Assembly (NCBI GenBank): GCA_039105265.1
Contig: JAPFFF010000014.1
Span: forward strand, 3,286,001-3,350,000
Direction: 5' to 3'
Origin: Tritrichomonas musculus
Lineage: Eukaryota > Parabasalia > Tritrichomonadida > Tritrichomonadidae
DNA length: 64,000 nucleotides
Below the pieces are notes generated by a model. That model searched no databases. It was not told where the DNA came from and saw only the letters and a list, made by a program, of their open reading frames with translations. The translations under genes and the position numbers were made by a program. Shown here piece by piece: positions 1-9,835 of the stretch. Within the stretch, counting starts at the first letter, position 1; each line of letters begins with the position of its first letter.

Positions 1-974
1 AAAGCACACAAAATTAATTTTTAATCATCTTCCCGAAAATGACAAATATAATATATTATTGAATGATAATATAATATTCATATTTATATTAGAATATTAT
101 TCATTTCTACAAAAAATTAGATCAATTTAATTCTTTGGTAGAAAAAAAATAAAGTAGACTAATTTTAATTCTTCATCTTTTCAACCAAGTGATCTATAAA
201 TGTTTCACCAGATTTGGCTATGTAAAAACATATAGATACCAATATTATATATATTTTATAATTGTTATACGAAGATTCCATATACATTATGTATAATCAA
301 TGATATTTTTAACTAAAGTTTTAATTTAATTTCTAACATGAGGAAAGTAATTTACAGAGGATTTATTATTAGAATCTAATAATATATAATATGTAGATAT
401 ATATTATATTAATAGTAAATTTGGTTGATAAATCTATCATAGTGAAATTTAAGTTGATAAAAAAAGTTATTAAAAAAAATATTAAAAACAATTTATCTTA
501 ATATCAAAGGACTATTTCGTTAATTTTATTTTATCAATAAAGTATTAGCAGGATTTAATTAAACAATAATATGTTTTAATGAAATGAAAATGCGTTTTTA
601 AAAAGCCATTTTCCTATATAAAAACTGAAATGTGATATAAAAAGAATTATAGAGGTGAAGTGAATATTAAAAAATCTTTAAAAAATCGATTTTTTTTCCT
701 TACTGAACAACATTTGTTAAAAAATATTTTATCCATTTTATGGTATATCCAAGCGATAATTTAAAAATTAGGAAATATTAAAAAAATGTTGATGTTATAA
801 AATAATTTTTATTATAATATTATCAAAGCTTAAGTTCAATAAAATTGATAAAAACCTGTATATAGATTTATATTAATATGAAATGCGATTATATATAACT
901 TTTATTAAAAAATATTGAATATTCATCGAGAAAACATAGTTTTGTCCTCAAAACGCAGTTTTTTCCACCAACTA
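1..974. mobile_element. Right end of a TA-flanked DNA transposon; left end not seen
   Basis: AT-rich non-coding DNA. Near 928-972 there is a terminal motif that, read in reverse complement, starts GTTGGTGGA and is followed by TA at 973-974. It contains two similar 18-19-bp units in tandem. This matches the end design of the element at 38142-39601, whose ends also start GTTGGTGGA. No matching left end occurs between 1 and 900, so the element either starts outside the window or is truncated. No coding capacity is visible. Confidence 0.5.
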
Positions 975-1826
975 TATAAGTATTATTTATAAAATATAAT
1001 CATTCATCATCACAAAATATTAAAAACAAAAGTTATTAACACCATCAAAAATCATAAAAAAATCAATTTAACAAAAGCATGATTTATGAATCAATTTATT
1101 AATCGTAAAAATAATTATAACAATAAATGATTAATAGTCTTTACTTATAAATTTAATAAACAAGTTATTGTGCAGAGCAGAAAATGAAAAGAAATGCTAT
1201 TAAAATTGAAAATATCGTCATATATCAATAATATAAGAGTTTTAACATATTCATTTATATTTTATACATATATAAAATATTAGGTTAAAATTTGACGCCT
1301 AAATTTTTGGCCAAGAATAAAATGAGATAATTCTAAAGTCATAAAAATAATATGACCAAAAATAAATTGAATTTTTATTTTATTTTGAATTAACTTATTC
1401 TCAATTTTTTAAAACATTCATATTTTATTCCCATCCAAAAATAATCCATTAATATTTTGTAATTTTATTTTAAGCATAAATATATATTTATTTTTAAAAT
1501 ATTAAAAAAATCTGATATATGTCCTCAGCTCTCGCACCTCTTCTCTATTGAATATCTATAGAAAAAATTAAACTTTTTGTTAATTTGCATATAGTTCGGC
1601 GCCGACTTGCATATTGAATGTAGCGACCTATAACCTTACAAATACTCAACATTATAGTCGCCAGAAAAGGTCAAAACACTCAATATTAGGCCATTTATAG
1701 CCTTCAAAATATTAAAATGGTAGGGTTATTTAATAACAATCGAAATGTATCGAAGATATTAAATTGAAAACAATTTTTTGAAAATGCGAATAACTTTTTG
1801 AGAGGCATTGAATTTATCAATCTAAA
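975..1826. other. Intergenic region upstream of the 1805-residue protein gene
   Basis: No gene is supported here. The sequence is AT-rich apart from a slightly richer patch near 1590-1720. TATCAATCT just before the ATG at 1827 loosely resembles a trichomonad initiator but is a weak match. Confidence 0.5.
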
Positions 1827-4800
1827 ATGAATTCAATCACTCTAACTACCTTATCTCATATTGATCCTACATTCTACGAAATATGCTGTTATGAAAATGG
1901 TGATCGTCCTGAATTTGAAATGCACGATATATTTGTTCTGATGACTACATTTCGAAGAAATTTATCATTTCAATGGATCGAATCAATTCGAGAAGATCTT
2001 CGTATTGAAATGCTTACTAAAGTTATTATTACACTATTAAGTTTAGCTGATGATAAGAATACAACTCTTCGTCTTGCTGCTTACTCAACAATAGGAACAT
2101 TGATATTATCAGTTGCACCATATTCGCCATCTTCATTTATTACTGCATTTGCCGATGCAATTCCATGGATGTCTGTTTCCTCAAAGATTTCAATTGCAAT
2201 TATTAATAGTTTTATTTCACTGATGCGCTTTATTTCTCCAGTTAGAATTAATACTTATATCGAAAAAATGCCTATATTACATCATTTTTCTGCTGATGTT
2301 TCTGATTTTATTCAGTTTCTTCCAATCACAATTCCTTCAATGAAAAAATTACCACCCGAATTTTTAATAAATATTTTGAATTCACTACTTGCAAAATGTG
2401 GGAACTCTCCTAATGGATATTTTTCAACAGCAATCTCAATGCTAGTAAATTTAAAACGCAAATTATTATTACCAGAATTATCTAAAAGAATAATTCAGAA
2501 AAATTATGATATCTCAGCAGTTTGGATTGGCCGAAACCTTTTTTCTGATAGAAAAACATATGATGTAATGGATATGGAATTGAAACGATTCATTCTTGAT
2601 AACGCATTTGAACAATTGCACCGTTTACCTCTCGATTTATCAAGATTCGACTATAGCTGCAGAATCATTGCAACCGCTTTACGATATGAGCTTGATCGAT
2701 TAATTATATCTAAAATGAATCCTGAATCAGGAATCGACGAAAAAGAAGAAGCTATTTTTTACGAACAATTAAAAACAAAATTAAAAGATTCATTACTTGA
2801 TAAGTATTCGTCGCCATTTAGAAATTCTCTTTTAGTTCTTCCAACTGATAATCTTGATTCACTCATTGATGTTAAATCTGAATCAGATTCTTTTCGAGCT
2901 AGTAAAATTACTGCAATTACTAATTATTTCTTTGATTACATTCAACAGCAACAATTTGAACAATTAGAAAAGACTAATCCGAAAGATGGCCAAGGTGAAC
3001 GAATTTCATTAGCTGAGTCTTCAAGAAAGCCAACCAAAAAGGAGGATCAAGCAGCCAAAATCAGGAGGTATAATAGTACAAAAATTGGTGAATTAAAACC
3101 GAGTGCTTCATCGTTAGAAATTACACCAAGCTTGTTTAATTCAAATGCATTGCTTTGCATTAACACATCCGATTTAATCAAAGGTGTAGCTGACCGTGTT
3201 GCAGAAATGCTATATTTATTTGTAGATTCTCAAAATGATTTATTTTCGACACTTCTAGAAAATCTTTCTCGCTGTATGAATGAATTGTTGATTCGATGCA
3301 AGAAAAGAGTTCATATTACCATGCTTAAAAAGATTTTTGCTAAACATTATTCGATGAAATTAAATTGGGTTCAACACATGAAGCTTGCTCAATTAATAAA
3401 CAACATCAATCCTGACCTTGCGGCACGATTTATTCCAAATTATTTGATGACCGTAACTAAAATATTACTTGACTTGACAATTTCTCCTACTGACAAGCTC
3501 TTTCATGATTCAGTTGACGTTCTTTGCAACATTGCTTCATATGAAACATTACCAAAAATACTTGATATTATCAAATATTCTGATTGGTATACTGAAAGCA
3601 TCGTTTACAAGAGATTTTACTTACTAGCAAAGCTAGCAAAAATGTTTAAATCGGACTTATTTACAACATTTGTTGGAATTGGTTATGAATGTCTCTTCTT
3701 TTGTGAATTAAAGGCGACTTTTTCGGTTATTTTTTGGTTCCTCTCAAAAGTGAACATTGACAGCATTCCTGACAATGTCAAAGAATTTTCCTTTACATTT
3801 GTTGAAAAATGCTACTTTTCATATGCTCATCAACCGATCTACAAAAAATCATATGTCACAGATGACTTTGTTGAATATGATGCAGACATAGTAACAAACC
3901 CGTTGATAGACCACAAGACTGCTCTTAGTCCTCTTTGGCATTGCTATCGATTTTTGTGCCACATATCAACATCGATGAAAAGCAATCTTCCACAGCTAGG
4001 AAGTGCGATGGTTTCTAGTTCAAGTGCTACCATTAGCACTGTTTCGAAGTCTGTTTCATCTTTATCCACGGCTGTTGTAGCTTCCAATAACGGTCCATAT
4101 CAATTTCCATCAAAATCAGCAAATCCCTCAATCAACGTATTAGCAGGTCGTAACAATTTATTATCCTCAGAGAACCTCAACATAGACATTTCTGATTCAT
4201 CGACCTCTCTTTCATCCCAGCAGCAAACTTTTCTATTGCCACAAGATCTTAAACGTCTTTATCACTATTCAATTCCACTTGTGAAGATATTTGGCCGCTA
4301 TGCACTTCAAATGGCAGCGAAGCTCTCCATTGGCAACAAAAAGTTTGAACAAGAAGTTTACAACTTAAGCTTGTCAACTTTCCTTGAAACAGATGATGAC
4401 AAAGTTGCAGCGACATGTGTGAGCATCTTCATTAGCAAAAGGACGCCAATTCCGAAGGATGTTCGTGAGATGCTTTCTCAGTTCATTGGTGGCCGGTTCA
4501 CTGACAATCTTGATCTTCTATTTCTCTGTTTTTCAGGCGTAAACATGGAAGATCATCGTCTAGCCGTTGAATCAGTGCCAATTGTTGCACAGCGACAATG
4601 GCTTCCAGTGAAAACGACGACTATTTTGCTGTTCAAGTTGATCAAGTTGCTTGGAGCAGACATTGTCATGTCAGTCAGTGACGAAAACGCACTTGCCTTT
4701 CTTCCGCTTGCCAATCTCGAAGGCAGGAAGAACATCTCCACCACCAAATGCGTCAGCAACCAAATCATCCCGACAACCAGCAATGAAAACAGCGCGAATA

Positions 4801-7244
4801 GCAGTGCCAGCAATGTTTCATTGAACACAAGTCAAATTCGCGGCTTTTCAGGTGAAAATTTGATTCCCCAAAAGAAAATTCAGCAAGACCAAGACTATCA
4901 ATTGCCAGTGAAGTCTGTCAAATTTGGCCAGAGCGAGTCAGTCATCTATAGTGAAGGCTTCTACAAAGAGAAGGTTCGAAAATACATCAATGAACATCAT
5001 TTCAGCGAATTTCCGATTGAAAACGACGAACTTAAAATGTCACTTTTGAAATTCTTAAGGAAAGAGCCACGAATTCTGCTTAAAAAGTCTGAATTGTTAG
5101 ACACTGTTCACTGGAAATTCATCTTTGAAAATATTGACTGCTTCGACATCTCAGAAGTCTCGAATTACATTGACGGGAATCCGTCAGTTTTCTCGAAAAT
5201 TGAACTTTCATCGTATTCATTATTTTCACAGACATTCACACTTCTTCCATTGAATCGAGTTCCACTATTTGCCTCAATTACGCCATTCGTTGCTCTTAAG
5301 AAGGAAGTTCCAAACAATCTTTCTCTCTTTCGCTCATTTGCGTTGTTTTCAGGACAAAGGCTGAACATGAAAGACGAAAGATACCAGAACTTGTTTGAGC
5401 AAATGATTCTTTATGCAATCAAATCAAGACATATTGAGACAATCAAGGCAATGATGGAATATGCATTACGTTTTAATTATCAAAAAGAATTCCTCAAAAT
5501 AATCAAGACATATTACGTTAAACATTGCGATGACAACAACAGTATAATGAACAGTACCGAAAAAGTTCATTTTTCAAATAATCCGCATGAACCGACAAAA
5601 GAAAAGCCTGTTCCTTTGACTGCTTCCAACACGAAGGACGAAATAAAGTCAAATGTGCATGCTATAAGGAATTTGAAGTCATATCCAAGCGTTGTTCCTG
5701 GTGCCATTCATTCCCACAAGATTTATCTGACTGACAAGATCTTCTTTACTGACGACTTGATTGAATTGACGGCAAAAATTGATCCGGAATCAGTTTTGCA
5801 TTATTTAGGACTCAGCAAAGATGATCGAAAGATCATCATTAACAACTATCAAATCGTTTCTGACAATTTAAGAGCGACCATCATCACTAACATATCAAAT
5901 GAGACGAAGAATGAATTTGTACCTGATTTTTATCTTGATTATTTCATTAACACGCCCATTTACAAGAAGAAACAGTATCTTCTATTAATAAAACTGTTAG
6001 AGACTGTCACTTTTTCAATTAAAAAGTTATCAGATTTGGTGATTGACATTTTGCCTCATTTCAAAGATTTTTCGAACAAAAAGAAACATGTTTTTATTCG
6101 TTTTATTACGCAGTCCTTGCAATCATTATCGAAATATCAAGTGACAAATGATTTTAAGTCTTTCATGAATTGTTTGGTGATACAATTCTCAACGATAGCA
6201 ATGGGATCAGATGCGTCCATTTTACTTGACTTTTCTTACTTGTTTGGATTGCTTGCTGAATATGCAATTGATGGGACTTTCTTTGTTGACTTCTTAAATA
6301 CAGTTATTGGAACAGCTAACTCAATTCCTCCTTTATATCTTATTTCCACGTCCAAGTTAGTTAATAAGAAAATCATTCCTGTTCTGGTAGTAGATCCATC
6401 TTTGTTTACTTCCATTCTTGAGTCTGAGCTTCCTTCATTGAATTGCGGTGTTCTTCGTGCTTTGACATCATCTCATGTGACAAATCATATCACCGGAATA
6501 AGTGATAATTACAATGACGCTTCATCATCTACTTTTTACACTTTCAATCAAAGTAGTAATGAACCTAAAATTGTTATAAATAACGAAATTCAAGGAATCG
6601 TTGGTGAAAAACTATCCGAATACAAACAAAGCTTTTTAATTGCTGATTTCTTGCCTGATTTTGTAAATTATGCTACTGAAATCAGTGAAAAATATACAGA
6701 AGTCTTCTTGAGTGATAAGAATCATCCTTGTTTCAGTCGTTCTCTTCGTTGTAGAAGATTGACTTCAACAGCTCTTTACAACTTGTTCAAGTTGTCTTTT
6801 ACAACACCCGAAATCATCGGCGCTTTGGTGAAATTTACTTACAACAAGAAATACATGAATACTCAAATTATCGAATACTTCAAGAAATTCCAGGAAACAA
6901 TTGTTTATTCGTTGTTGGTTAATATTCAATTGGCCGGAGTGTCCGAAAAAATAGTCAGGACTCTCTTCTCTGATTTGCCGTCTTCTTTCGACAACTTCTT
7001 GGTCTTGTTCTGCTTCTTGAGAAGGTTTTACGCTAGAGCTAACGTCGAAACTAAACGTAAAATTAGAAAGTTCATCGAATTAAAGGCCGATAAAATGTCA
7101 CCACAGTCAAGGTTCTTCTCTTTGATGATGCTCTGCGAGGACTCGCTCAAGGAGATCTACTTGGGATTCTTCGTCGCTGCTACAGAATCTAATGATTTCT
7201 CGAGAATTGCTCAAGAATATGATAGAATAATCGCGTCTTCTTAA
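1827..7244 (+). CDS. Large helical solenoid-like protein, function unknown (1805 aa)
   Basis: A single uninterrupted frame of 1805 codons with host-like codon use, so it is a real gene. I do not recognise the family. Most of the protein reads as short amphipathic helices rich in Leu, Ile, Phe and Ser, the look of an ARM/HEAT-type alpha-solenoid scaffold. Two Ser/Asn-rich linkers that are probably disordered lie near residues 730-800 and 975-1010. There is no signal peptide, convincing membrane segment or catalytic motif. The ATG at 1827 is chosen because it is the first in the frame and lies about 20 nt after a TCA-type initiator-like motif. The + strand neighbour starts 354 bp downstream. 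A very large scaffold such as a HEATR-type or kinesin/kinase regulator is possible, but nothing seen here decides that. Confidence 0.8.
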   Translation: MNSITLTTLSHIDPTFYEICCYENGDRPEFEMHDIFVLMTTFRRNLSFQWIESIREDLRIEMLTKVIITLLSLADDKNTTLRLAAYSTIGTLILSVAPYSPSSFITAFADAIPWMSVSSKISIAIINSFISLMRFISPVRINTYIEKMPILHHFSADVSDFIQFLPITIPSMKKLPPEFLINILNSLLAKCGNSPNGYFSTAISMLVNLKRKLLLPELSKRIIQKNYDISAVWIGRNLFSDRKTYDVMDMELKRFILDNAFEQLHRLPLDLSRFDYSCRIIATALRYELDRLIISKMNPESGIDEKEEAIFYEQLKTKLKDSLLDKYSSPFRNSLLVLPTDNLDSLIDVKSESDSFRASKITAITNYFFDYIQQQQFEQLEKTNPKDGQGERISLAESSRKPTKKEDQAAKIRRYNSTKIGELKPSASSLEITPSLFNSNALLCINTSDLIKGVADRVAEMLYLFVDSQNDLFSTLLENLSRCMNELLIRCKKRVHITMLKKIFAKHYSMKLNWVQHMKLAQLINNINPDLAARFIPNYLMTVTKILLDLTISPTDKLFHDSVDVLCNIASYETLPKILDIIKYSDWYTESIVYKRFYLLAKLAKMFKSDLFTTFVGIGYECLFFCELKATFSVIFWFLSKVNIDSIPDNVKEFSFTFVEKCYFSYAHQPIYKKSYVTDDFVEYDADIVTNPLIDHKTALSPLWHCYRFLCHISTSMKSNLPQLGSAMVSSSSATISTVSKSVSSLSTAVVASNNGPYQFPSKSANPSINVLAGRNNLLSSENLNIDISDSSTSLSSQQQTFLLPQDLKRLYHYSIPLVKIFGRYALQMAAKLSIGNKKFEQEVYNLSLSTFLETDDDKVAATCVSIFISKRTPIPKDVREMLSQFIGGRFTDNLDLLFLCFSGVNMEDHRLAVESVPIVAQRQWLPVKTTTILLFKLIKLLGADIVMSVSDENALAFLPLANLEGRKNISTTKCVSNQIIPTTSNENSANSSASNVSLNTSQIRGFSGENLIPQKKIQQDQDYQLPVKSVKFGQSESVIYSEGFYKEKVRKYINEHHFSEFPIENDELKMSLLKFLRKEPRILLKKSELLDTVHWKFIFENIDCFDISEVSNYIDGNPSVFSKIELSSYSLFSQTFTLLPLNRVPLFASITPFVALKKEVPNNLSLFRSFALFSGQRLNMKDERYQNLFEQMILYAIKSRHIETIKAMMEYALRFNYQKEFLKIIKTYYVKHCDDNNSIMNSTEKVHFSNNPHEPTKEKPVPLTASNTKDEIKSNVHAIRNLKSYPSVVPGAIHSHKIYLTDKIFFTDDLIELTAKIDPESVLHYLGLSKDDRKIIINNYQIVSDNLRATIITNISNETKNEFVPDFYLDYFINTPIYKKKQYLLLIKLLETVTFSIKKLSDLVIDILPHFKDFSNKKKHVFIRFITQSLQSLSKYQVTNDFKSFMNCLVIQFSTIAMGSDASILLDFSYLFGLLAEYAIDGTFFVDFLNTVIGTANSIPPLYLISTSKLVNKKIIPVLVVDPSLFTSILESELPSLNCGVLRALTSSHVTNHITGISDNYNDASSSTFYTFNQSSNEPKIVINNEIQGIVGEKLSEYKQSFLIADFLPDFVNYATEISEKYTEVFLSDKNHPCFSRSLRCRRLTSTALYNLFKLSFTTPEIIGALVKFTYNKKYMNTQIIEYFKKFQETIVYSLLVNIQLAGVSEKIVRTLFSDLPSSFDNFLVLFCFLRRFYARANVETKRKIRKFIELKADKMSPQSRFFSLMMLCEDSLKEIYLGFFVAATESNDFSRIAQEYDRIIASS

Positions 7245-7598
7245 GTTTTGATTGTAATTTGTGATTTTATTTTATTGTATGTTTTATTTAAAAATTTTAT
7301 CAAGGGAAATTTAATATATTTAATTTTTTTTTTTTTTTTTTTTTCTTTTTTAAATTTAGAGTGTATTTGGGATTAACTTTATTCATTTAAAATGAAATCA
7401 TTTTTACTCTTTTTATTTTTTATTTTTATTTTTTTTTTTTTTTTGAATTTATTTGTACTTGCTTGTTAAAATGCGTTTTTAATAAAATAACGTTTTTTTG
7501 TTTTATTTGGTTAACAAAATGATAATTGTAATAAATTTTATTATTTAAAGACCATTTATTAACACAAAAGCAAAAAAATTTTATTTATTTATTTTGAA
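7245..7598. other. Intergenic spacer with poly-T tracts
   Basis: A 354-bp spacer between two + strand genes. It holds two long T runs near 7320-7345 and 7420-7445. No RNA gene or repeat family was recognised. Confidence 0.6.
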
Positions 7599-9326
7599 AT
7601 GTTTAGACTTTATATAGTAAGAGCTCTTGAACTTACCAAAGGAGATACTTATATTATTACGGTTAATCATGAATCTAAAAGGGAGAAGAAGACCATACAA
7701 ATTGGCCATACGCATCCAGTCAAAGATGATAGAACCAATAATTACTGGCTATTTGATGAAGAGCATGAACATATGATTTTTTATCCCTTTGTAGACTCAG
7801 ATGACAGCAAGATCTTCTTATCGGTCTACAAAATTGGCGTTATGAAATCGAAAAAACTGATGGGAACAGCCACTTTTGAACTAAACAAAATTTTATATGA
7901 AGACGACTTTGAAATACCGATTGATCCCGAGACAGATCCCGGCAAGGCCAATCCGCGTGTTTTTGTCTATGTCGAGACCTTTTTTGGCCACATGCTAAAC
8001 AAAGTTTTACTGAAAGCGGAGAACAACGAGCCCATTGACGTCATCAAAGAGAAAAACAAAATATTAAAAACGGTTAATTTTTTGTATGTTTACTTAGAAA
8101 ACCCTAGAAATGCGCTTGGCAAGACGCCGTCTGAATTACAGATCTATGAATGCAATCCACGAGATGGCGGTTATTCGAATTTAATTGGTCGAACAACGCC
8201 AAAGAAAAGTGAGAACAAAAAAACACTTCACGAAATCATCATTAAAAAGGAGAACTTTAAAGCAAGCATTACACGAAACGGTTGTTCTCAATTGTATTAT
8301 TTTAATGTGAATGAGTTAATCAGAATGGGCGAATTCTTATATCTTCCTTTGATAAGAATCAATTCTGAGCCGGGAAATTACATCATCAATTACGCTTTGT
8401 ATTCATTCAATTACTTCCCAACTTTGATTCCAGATAAAGACGGAAATTACGACTTCTCAAAGCTGGGAATAAAACCGTTCAAGCCGCATTTAATTCAGCA
8501 AGATGTCGTCTATTGTCCTTCGACAGATTTGTTCACAGGAACTTCTTGCTTCGGTTTTTGTCCAAGCCAAGAAGATCCGACCAAATATGAATTCAAATCT
8601 TATCGAGTCCTACAAGATCACCAAGACAACTTGTCATTCGATGACTTCGCTAAAAATATTCGTATGAGACTTCTCCCTAACGTGAGTGTATTTAAGAGAT
8701 TAATAATGAGCAAGACGAAGCTGTATTCATTGAAAAAAATCGCCGAATTTCATCAAAGAATGTTTTTGATAAAAATTAAAATCAATTTGTCTTGGAGAAG
8801 CAAAGCTGACTTAGACCTGAGTCTTTGTGTTTTGAATAAAAATCAAGATTGTATTGGGCATGTCTCTTTTAAGGATCACTACTTCTTCGATAATAAGTCA
8901 ATAAAGCATGCAAAACCGTTTCGTGAAGAAGCTCGTGAAAATGGAGGTTTCGAAGAAGTTTCAATAAAAATGGTGAAGTTGCCTCATCAAGCTAAAACCA
9001 TTTTGATTGTCATCACTTCGTATAAAAAGACTCCTTTTAATAAAATCTCGCCCGCTCCGATAATCAGAATGTTCGACGACACAAATAAGCAAGATTTGGT
9101 TGAATTGATGTTTTACAAACTTTCGTCTATTTCAGCAGGCACAGGCGTCCTTTTTGCGGCTTTGCAAAGAGCTCCAAATAGCGAATGGTATTTCGTGCCT
9201 TTGGAAATCTACTGCAATGAGTCAAAGCCTTACGACGCTCACAGAGTCCTCATTGAAAAAATTAAGGCAATCAACCCAATTGAAGATTTCATTAAACGTC
9301 ATCAGAATGACGTGAAGGATGATTGA
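7599..9326 (+). CDS. C2 domain-TerD domain fusion protein (575 aa)
   Basis: Residues 1-110 read as a C2 beta-sandwich: an opening LYIVRALEL strand, a NYWLFDEEHEHMIFYPFVDSDD stretch split by acidic loops, then KLMGTATFEL. Residues about 388-550 match the TerD family: LSWRSKADLDLSL, then FEEVSIKMVKLP, ILIVITSY, PAPIIRMFD and AALQRAPNSEWYFVPLE in the order of TerD strands. TerD domains bind calcium in bacterial tellurite/stress proteins and occur in eukaryotes such as Dictyostelium. C2 domains commonly bind calcium and membranes. A calcium-responsive membrane-associated role is therefore inferred. Residues 130-380 are beta-rich and unassigned. No signal peptide or membrane segment is visible. 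It lies between two unrelated + strand genes. Confidence 0.8.
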   Translation: MFRLYIVRALELTKGDTYIITVNHESKREKKTIQIGHTHPVKDDRTNNYWLFDEEHEHMIFYPFVDSDDSKIFLSVYKIGVMKSKKLMGTATFELNKILYEDDFEIPIDPETDPGKANPRVFVYVETFFGHMLNKVLLKAENNEPIDVIKEKNKILKTVNFLYVYLENPRNALGKTPSELQIYECNPRDGGYSNLIGRTTPKKSENKKTLHEIIIKKENFKASITRNGCSQLYYFNVNELIRMGEFLYLPLIRINSEPGNYIINYALYSFNYFPTLIPDKDGNYDFSKLGIKPFKPHLIQQDVVYCPSTDLFTGTSCFGFCPSQEDPTKYEFKSYRVLQDHQDNLSFDDFAKNIRMRLLPNVSVFKRLIMSKTKLYSLKKIAEFHQRMFLIKIKINLSWRSKADLDLSLCVLNKNQDCIGHVSFKDHYFFDNKSIKHAKPFREEARENGGFEEVSIKMVKLPHQAKTILIVITSYKKTPFNKISPAPIIRMFDDTNKQDLVELMFYKLSSISAGTGVLFAALQRAPNSEWYFVPLEIYCNESKPYDAHRVLIEKIKAINPIEDFIKRHQNDVKDD

Positions 9327-9835
9327 AAGTTTCAAAATTTAGTATCGAAATTATTTATTTATTGTTCGGAAAATTAATTTTGTTATTTTTGTTTTGATGA
9401 TTTCATTAATTTTTTTTTTTATTTATTATTTAAAATTGAATTACAATATTTTGATGTTTTAATATTTTGGTATATGGTTAATTAAATAATAATAATAAAA
9501 AGATTTAAAATTTAGATTTTCTTTCATATATTTAGTATTTGTTAATTATATTAATATATATATGATTGAACATTTTTTTATTTATTTTTACATTTAAATT
9601 TCAAATATGAATCAAAATGCTTATAAATCAATTATTATTATTTTTGAGGTAAAAAATTTTACAAAATTTAAGTATTTTAAAATAATTTAAATATTCTAAA
9701 AATATAAATTTATATATTATAAATATTGAATTTCAAGTAAATTATAAGATATTTATGTTTTTTAATATTTGAATGCCTTTTGAAAATATTTGAATATTTT
9801 CAAATCGACGATCACTTTTCAATACTTAAGATTTA
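9327..9835. other. Intergenic spacer upstream of the GT61-like gene
   Basis: About 500 bp of AT-rich DNA. The only feature is a TCACTTT initiator-like motif at 9812-9818. Confidence 0.6.
9812..9818 (+). promoter_or_regulatory. Trichomonad-type initiator (TCACTTT)
   Basis: TCACTTT fits the trichomonad initiator pattern TCA+1YWYW and lies about 22 nt before the ATG at 9836, the usual spacing. It supports that start codon. Confidence 0.5.

Noticed and set aside
4553-5368. Small - strand ORFs inside the 1805-residue gene
   Set aside because: Shadows of a long, clearly coding + strand frame.
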